Shown piece by piece: positions 6,366-6,920 of a stretch of 6,920 nt of DNA (the stretch's first letter is position 1; every line of letters begins with the position of its first letter). Below the pieces are notes generated by a model. It did not search any database, was not told the DNA's origin, and saw only the letters and a program-made list of their open reading frames with translations. Origin of the DNA: Deltaproteobacteria bacterium (GTDB lineage: Bacteria; Desulfobacterota; GWC2-55-46). Made by a program: the position numbers and the translations under genes. The DNA lies in contig JAKAIQ010000115.1 in NCBI GenBank assembly GCA_021825035.1, positions 1 to 6,920 on the forward strand, read 5' to 3'.

Positions 6366-6920
6366 ATGATAATCGTCTTAAAGAAGGATGCAACCCCGGA
6401 AATAATTGACCATGTCGTAGAAAAGATAAAGGGTACGGGGCTTGCCGTGCATATCTCGAAAGGAAAGGAAAGGACCATTATAGGAGCCATTGGGGACGAG
6501 TCTCTCTTGTCATCCATACAACTCGACGCTCTGCCAGGCGTAGAAAACGTCATGGCTATATTAAAACCATACAAGCTCGTGAGCCGGGAATTCAGGAAAG
6601 AGGGCACTGTAATCGAGTTCGGCGGACTCGCGATAGGTGATAATGCGGTGACGGTCATTGCCGGCCCATGCAGCGTCGAAAACAAGAATTCCCTTATCGA
6701 TACTGCAAAAAAAGTCCAGGCTTCAGGCGCAAAGATACTTCGCGGCGGAGCATTCAAGCCGCGCACGTCTCCTTACGACTTTCAAGGTCTTGGATTCGAC
6801 GGGCTCAAGCTTCTCGCCGAGGCAAAGAAAGCCACGGGATTGCCGATAATCAGCGAGCTCATGGACCCAAGAGATACCGAGACGTTCTGCGAATATGTAG
6901 ATATCGTGCAGATAGGAGAT
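6366..6920 (+). CDS. aroF: 3-deoxy-7-phosphoheptulonate (DAHP) synthase, 3'-truncated by window edge
   Basis: Condenses phosphoenolpyruvate with erythrose 4-phosphate to DAHP, the first step of the shikimate pathway, in the cytoplasm. The visible 185 residues are a bit over half of the usual 335-340. Residues 1 to about 75 (MIIVLKKDATPEIIDHVVEK onward) form the ferredoxin-like N-terminal domain of the Thermotoga maritima type, known there to bind Tyr/Phe for feedback inhibition. The barrel begins near 90 with VIAGPCSVE, whose Cys102 is the metal ligand. Next comes LRGGAFKPRTSPYDFQGLG with Arg126 and Lys131 for phosphoenolpyruvate. These numbers coincide with T. maritima numbering as I recall it, which supports ATG 6366 along with the GGAGG at 6356-6360. 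The last residues read VQIGD where most relatives have QIGA. The remaining metal ligands (His, Glu, Asp) lie beyond the edge. The gene follows hisC by 134 nt, probably in the same aromatic pathway cluster. Confidence 0.95.
   Translation, partial: MIIVLKKDATPEIIDHVVEKIKGTGLAVHISKGKERTIIGAIGDESLLSSIQLDALPGVENVMAILKPYKLVSREFRKEGTVIEFGGLAIGDNAVTVIAGPCSVENKNSLIDTAKKVQASGAKILRGGAFKPRTSPYDFQGLGFDGLKLLAEAKKATGLPIISELMDPRDTETFCEYVDIVQIGD

Noticed and set aside
6308..6766. 152-codon open frame on the minus strand
   Set aside because: Antisense shadow of the start of aroF, whose sense frame has the complete ferredoxin-like domain and the AGPCS and KPRTSPY motifs.

Overview
This 6.9 kb window is an ordinary, well-preserved stretch of bacterial chromosome. 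All five genes are on the + strand: the 3' part of dnaE (replicative DNA polymerase III alpha), accA (acetyl-CoA carboxylase carboxyltransferase alpha), pheA (chorismate mutase-prephenate dehydratase), hisC (histidinol-phosphate-type aminotransferase) and the 5' half of aroF (DAHP synthase of the Thermotoga type). I see no mobile element, CRISPR array, RNA gene, defence system or unknown protein-coding system.

Organism: dnaE next to accA is common in Gram-negative bacteria. A pheA-hisC-aroF run is, from memory, typical of Desulfobacterota/Nitrospirota-like lineages, where it often continues into tyrA, aroA and cmk. AGG (Arg) and ATA (Ile) codons are used heavily in all five genes, which suggests one resident genome and no recent transfer. 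The phylum is a guess.

Layout: (1) Positions 3-2873 hold dnaE, which enters from the left. About 200 N-terminal residues (most of the PHP domain) lie outside, so the first in-frame ATG at 159 is internal. (2) accA follows after 37 nt with a good Shine-Dalgarno and is probably co-transcribed. (3) A 133-nt gap (3877-4009) ends in a very AT-rich block (15 G/C in 3941-4010). It carries promoter-like hexamers and a perfect 9-bp inverted repeat, and likely starts a separate aromatic amino acid transcript. (4) pheA (GTG start) and hisC (best start 5116) follow with a 26-nt gap. (5) A 134-nt gap (6232-6365) has the opposite character: 73 G/C in the first 106 nt, several mutually exclusive stems, an A8 run, and then a strong Shine-Dalgarno for aroF. 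(6) aroF runs off the right edge after 185 codons.

How the genes work together: aroF makes the first intermediate of the shikimate pathway, pheA turns chorismate into phenylpyruvate, and an aminotransferase finishes phenylalanine. HisC can plausibly do that last step. Both the entry enzyme (ferredoxin-like N-terminal domain) and the branch enzyme (ACT domain) carry domains used for feedback inhibition by aromatic amino acids. dnaE and accA serve replication and fatty acid synthesis and are not functionally tied to this pathway. The main items for a second look are the two intergenic regions.
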